Shown piece after piece: positions 59,980-64,000 of a stretch of DNA of 64,000 nucleotides (position 1 is its first letter; every line of letters begins with the position of its first letter). The stretch is from Ophioceras dolichostomum. Lineage: Eukaryota; Ascomycota; Sordariomycetes; Magnaporthales; Ophioceraceae. A program made the position numbers and the translations under genes. The stretch is from contig PYST01000011.1 in NCBI GenBank assembly GCA_003049485.1, positions 186,001-250,000 of the forward strand, read 5' to 3'. The notes beneath the pieces are model-generated. The model was not told the DNA's origin. It saw only the letters and a program-made list of their open reading frames with translations, and made no database searches.

Positions 59980-61076
59980 GAAGGCAGATGAGCGAGCGCA
60001 ACTCGCTGCTTGGTAGCGATGCAGCAGCAGCAGCAGTCGCCGGTCGGTCGGGCTCGGGCTCGGAGAGTGCGTCTGCTTCGTGTGTTGAGTAGGAGCGTGC
60101 CGAGGGCTTCGGCGCTGAGTGGCGGGGAGAGTTGTTGGTTCTCTTCTTCTTCTTTTGGCTCTCCTAACAATCGGGGGAGATATTGGGGGAATGGTACAGT
60201 ACGAGAAGGTGGTGAGGGGAGGCAGAGTGTAGAGTAGGGTGTTGATGAGAGTTTGTGTATTGATTGAGGATTTCCTGTGTTCAGTTTGGGACTTACAGAT
60301 TGTTTCGTTTAAAGCCCTTCCTTCTGATTTATCCTTTTCACTCTCTGTTAGATTGACTCCTTTCCTTCTTCTATCTCCTTTTCGGTTTACTCTCCTTTGT
60401 CTTGCCTTTGTCTCTGTTGGCAATGGGTTTCAACTTGGGTCTTTAGTTTTGATTGAGATTGCCGCGTTCGAAAAACCAGATTGCAAGTCAACATATCGAC
60501 TCAAATGGGATTTCTTGTTCGGGTAGCTAGGTGTACTTTGCTGGTTACCTAGGTACCTAGGTATTGGGTATTTTGGAATATATTCCACAGATTGTTTAAG
60601 GTCCCCTATGAGGGTGATGCCGTGTTGTGCTGCGGTAGCCTGTTGATGACGATGATGACTCCATTCCTTGACTGACCTTCCTGCTCGCCGACCGCTCCAC
60701 GATCCGTAACACACGTGTAATGTCCGGCAACGTCGCGCGGTCTTTTCTAGGCTCGGTCCACAACTGCGAGTAGCATACCTACGTTGCAGAAAAGCACGAA
60801 GCACACTCTGCGATAAGCTCCGAGCCCCGTAAGTTACCACGAGATTATGTCTGGCGGCAGACGAACATGACTAATACGGCGGCAGAAACATGTCCGAATC
60901 AAGGACTGAAAAGGTGAAAGAAATGGCAATCACCTAAGTTTAGTCAAATGTAACGGAAAACAAAGGAAATGCAAAACCTCTTGCCCAGTTGATCCGGTTG
61001 AAGTCGGCAAAGATGGAACTCGGCCAATCAATCAACGACAGCTGATGGGCAAAAAGCCAAAAAATTGAGGCAATTT
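59980..61076. other. 3' flank of the giant gene
   Basis: This stretch is probably 3' UTR then spacer. It contains gttacctaggtacctaggtatt at about 60543-60564, two overlapping copies of the TACCTAGGTA palindrome. No gene is supported. Confidence 0.5.
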
Positions 61077-61148
61077 TGGGTGTGCCCGGAATCGAACCGG
61101 GAACTCAGCGGCCACAACACTGTGTACTAACCGTTATACTACACACCC
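61077..61148 (-). tRNA. tRNA-His (GTG)
   Basis: The minus strand folds as a complete tRNA. The acceptor stem GGGTGTG pairs with CACACCC. The D-arm contains AACGGTTAGTA, the anticodon stem CAGTG/CGCTG encloses the loop TTGTGGC with anticodon GTG, and the T-arm is CCCGG-TTCGATT-CCGGG. The discriminator base is A, as in eukaryotic tRNA-His, where G-1 is added afterwards. There is no intron. T-rich DNA follows its 3' end, suitable for Pol III termination. Confidence 0.95.
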
Positions 61149-62282
61149 TTCTGTGATGATTATTGAAACAACGGAGGTGCGGTGGCCTATGAGGAAACAT
61201 TCTTAGTCATTCTTCTGCCGTAGATCGGAACTTGGTCACGTGACTCTAGAATGGTGAAGAGATGGTCGCTGTGACCTTTCGGAGCCGAATCATCAGAACC
61301 CGGTAATCGCCCATTGAACCTCTCACATTTTATTTACTCTTGCTCTCCGCGATGTGACTTATCACGCTTATCGGAAGCAAGGAGTTTTGCATCCCATGGC
61401 CCTTTCTCCCTTGTCTTCCACTTTGTGATTCTGCCTTCTCTCGAATGCAACGCTGGGAATGCCCAGACTTTTCAATTGAGGCGTGTCTGCCCTGCCATTC
61501 ATCATCCCCGCCCTTACCTGCGAGCAAGTGCAATCGCTCTTTCGGATTTTGCGTCTGCCCACACGCGGCTCTCCGATCCCTCCCCTTGCCGTGTATTCCC
61601 ACGCACCCTGCCGGTCCAGGCTCCTTTTGTGCCGTCGTTGGGAAACACTCGGAGACACGGAGATCGGAGAACGGCTCAAGTCGTGCCAAGAACGCCAACC
61701 CTCCTGCCCGTCGACATCAATATCATTCCAACTCCAAACCCAGTTTATCTTCAGGAGCACGCACCAAATCCGATTTTGGCTCAGCTCACTCAAGTGATGA
61801 ATGCGGTCCACCCACCCGAGAAGGGGGTAGGTATTCCACGGGAGCCACTCGGAGGAAGATGCCGACTGGGTAACTACGAGGACCAAGATGGTGGTGACCT
61901 TCTAGTAGTGGGTGAGGATGACGATCCAAGCCGGCTAAATAGCTGCCAAGTAGGTAGACATCTAGTGATGGCTAATTCGGTGGTCCATCGAGTCTGTTCT
62001 GTGTGTGGAGATGGATACTGGCTTGCCATGGCTGGTCCTCACATTACAACCACATGGACTCGTCTGTCTTCGGCAACGGGGGAAGGGAAGGAAACATGTC
62101 CTTGGCCGGTGGGAGATTGCGGGGTGCAACCCTCGACTAGAATGATCGACGATGAGGTCTGTTGCCATATTTCAGAACCGGATGGGAGGTGATTCTGAAG
62201 GAGACCGTCCCAGTCCACGACGACAAACTCGGGAAAGCAGTCTGCAGCACAACTAACCCTACAAGTCATCACCCACCTCGCG
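61149..62282. other. Intergenic region upstream of the esterase
   Basis: A 292-codon frame (61314-62192) exists here, but its composition is not protein-like and it has no domain. The region is best read as promoter and leader of the esterase. Confidence 0.5.
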
Positions 62283-63381
62283 ATGAAGCTCCTCTCCACC
62301 CTCGTCGCCGCCCTGGCGTCTTCCCTCGCCGGACTAGGCAGCACCAACCCGATCGCCGACTTCAACGACCTGATGACGCCTATCGCGCCCCGCCAGAGGC
62401 CAGGCGGATCCCTCCAGTCCGTCTCCAACTTCGGCGAGAACCCCTCCCGGGCCAAGATGTCCATCTACGTGCCCAGCAAGCTGGCAGAGAGCCCGCCCAT
62501 CATCGTGGCGATCCACTACTGCACGGGGTCAGCTAACGCCTACTTCACGGGTTCCCCCTACGCGGGCCTCGCGGACCAGAAGGGCTTCATCGTCATCTAC
62601 CCGGAGAGCCCCCACAGCGGAACATGCTGGGACGTATCCAGCAAGGCGTCACTCACGCACAACGGCGGCGGTAATAGTAATGGTATTGCGAACATGGTCA
62701 AGTACGCGCTGGATAAGTACAAGGGCGATCCGAAGAAGGTTTTTGTCACGGGGACGTCTTCGGGTGGGATGATGACGGTAAGTGCAAGCTGAGCAGGTCC
62801 TTGCATGCAAGCAGCCTCACTTACAGTCTGTGATCGAGTGCGATATTTCCCTCCCTTGTAACTCCACGCACTACATCCACCACTCGTTTTGTCGACGAGG
62901 ATGGGAGACTCACATTTCCCCTTCACAGAACGTCCTGGCCGCCACCTACCCCGAAGTCTTCGCCGCCGGCATCGTCTACTCCGGCACGGCAGCGGGATGC
63001 TTCTACAGCCAATCCGGCGGCGTGAACCAGTGGAACAACTCGTGCGCCAACGGACAGGCTCGCGGGACACCCCCGGTGTGGGCCAAGATGGTGAACGACA
63101 TGTACCCGAACTACGACGGGCCCCGGCCAAAAATGCAGATCTACCACGGCAGCTCGGACTCGACCCTCAACGCGGCCAACTACAATGAGACCATCAAGCA
63201 GTGGTGCGGCGTGTTCGGCTTCGACCCGGGCAAGCCTGAGAGCTCCAAGGCGAATACGCCCCAGAGCGGATACTCGACGGACACATGGGGGGATGGCAAG
63301 CTTGTGGGTGTTTATGCCAGAGGCGTGGGGCATAGTGTGCCGATGAGGGGCGCGGATGATATGAAGTTCTTTGGGTTGTGA
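62283..63381 (+). CDS. axe1: Secreted CE1 acetylxylan/feruloyl-type esterase
   Basis: 315-aa extracellular alpha/beta hydrolase of carbohydrate esterase family 1, predicted to remove acetyl (or feruloyl) groups from xylan. Exons 62283-62777 and 62929-63381, intron GTAAGT...CACAG, phase 0. MKLLSTLVAALASSLAGLGST is a signal peptide, followed by a short propeptide-like part ending in PRQ. The catalytic Ser lies in GTSSGG (G-x-S-x-G; Ser159), preceded by VFVT. Family stretches include PPIIVAIHYCTGSANAYF, GFIVIYPESPHSGTCWDVSS, MQIYHGSSDSTLN and, near the C-terminus, the His of VGHSVPM. It has the length of a bare catalytic domain, with no CBM1 cellulose-binding module. Acetylxylan versus feruloyl specificity cannot be settled from sequence, though the motifs favour acetylxylan esterase. 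Confidence 0.92.
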
Positions 63382-64000
63382 GATGGGGGTGATGGAGCTG
63401 GTGGACGTCAGAGGCGGTGATGGACTCGCTGGGTGCCTGCCTGACTAGGTACTTAGGTAGAGGGGTGCGTGGTATTGGCATGCCGGTCAAGTATGAACGC
63501 GGCTCCTGAGGTGCGGTAGCCTCTGGTGGTTTGCAAGGCTTCAATAATTTGTGCATAATACCACGTGGTATTGTACTGGACTTCCCGATGTCATGGTGTT
63601 CCCTCACCGCTAAGTGCGCTTGTGCGATACACCGCACCTCGCGGAGAACGACACATCGGTGCCTGTTTCAGAACGCAATGCTACAGATAAAATAGGACAT
63701 GCCACGTTGCAGTGTTCATTCCTTTAGCCGGTTCCACTGGTCAGCTTTTCTTTGGGTTGTTCCAGATCTGGACAAGGCTCGCTCTGGGAGCTGGTTCTTC
63801 TGCTGGCCTAAAGAGAATCCCGCAACTGGTGGTTTTTGCTCTCTTTCAGAGTCGTCCGATATCTCACCCGACGCGATAGACTGCAGCGCCATGAGCCTGT
63901 GATTGTGCCAACTTCCAGCTCCTATCTGCTCAATACCCCTCAGAGCACTACCTAGTCACTGATAAAGAGCCTCTCGTCCGAGCTAGGCAAGCTCCTTCCT
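63382..64000. other. 3' flank and window end
   Basis: This is the downstream DNA of the esterase, with gactaggtacttaggtag at about 63445. No gene, RNA or repeat can be supported up to the window edge. Confidence 0.5.

Noticed and set aside
61314..62192. 292-codon frame upstream of the esterase
   Set aside because: It has no conserved motif, composition like non-coding DNA and overlapping frames on both strands.
8237..63381. A secondary-metabolite or polysaccharide-degradation gene cluster
   Set aside because: There are no backbone synthases or further CAZymes; the genes present have unrelated roles.

Overview
The window looks like nuclear DNA from a filamentous ascomycete (Pezizomycotina, most likely a Sordariomycete). 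The evidence is GC-rich genes split by short GT..AG introns (mostly 65-155 nt) with CTRAY-like branch sites, a Zn2Cys6 regulator, a NACHT-type fungal NLR, a Tad1-like LINE, a CE1 esterase, and large gene-poor spacers with pyrimidine-rich leaders. Two single N characters inside the LINE show that it is a draft assembly. Species cannot be read from the sequence.

Layout. 1-3.6 kb: non-coding upstream DNA. 3.66-6.75 kb (+): Zn2Cys6 transcription factor with an unusually long first intron. 8.24-12.6 kb (+): PNP_UDP-NACHT STAND protein (NLR-like), three exons. 13.25-13.47 kb: a 216-bp solo-LTR-like insertion. 14.6-15.9 kb (-): Cys- and Gln/Tyr-rich gene interrupted by two TAG codons. 16.6-22.6 kb (-): decayed Tad1-like LINE, itself hit by a second, almost identical 216-bp insertion, with two bad assembly joins. 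22.8-23.2 kb (-): small two-exon gene whose C-terminal Cys/His motif resembles that of the 14.6-kb gene. 25.2-27.3 kb (+): Jen-family monocarboxylate permease. 28.3-30.6 kb (+): Yvc1-like TRP channel. 31.1-34.2 kb (-): multiply frameshifted remnant of a large protein with an N-terminal ubiquitin-like domain. 35.0-37.3 kb (+): coiled-coil/proline-rich protein with two C-terminal beta-type repeats. 38.8-39.9 kb (+): frameshifted gene with a DUF7587-like, possibly ADP-ribosyltransferase-fold, core. 41.0-41.5 and 41.9-42.5 kb (+): two small hypothetical proteins. 42.5-47.0 kb: gene-free. 47.0-48.2 kb (+): secretory-pathway membrane protein. 48.2-51.3 kb: gene-free. 51.3-60.0 kb (+): a giant, acidic, His-rich 2,860-aa protein. 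61.08-61.15 kb (-): tRNA-His(GTG). 62.3-63.4 kb (+): secreted CE1 acetylxylan/feruloyl-type esterase.

The genes do not form one pathway or cluster. The intact housekeeping-type genes (Jen permease, Yvc1, esterase, TF) lie among an accessory component: the NLR, LINE, LTR insertions and decayed genes. The items most worth follow-up are the PNP-NACHT protein, the giant His/Asp/Glu repeat protein, the 216-bp insertion family with non-canonical ends, the broken genes with conserved domain remnants, and a recurring TACCTAGGTA-type palindrome confined to intergenic DNA.
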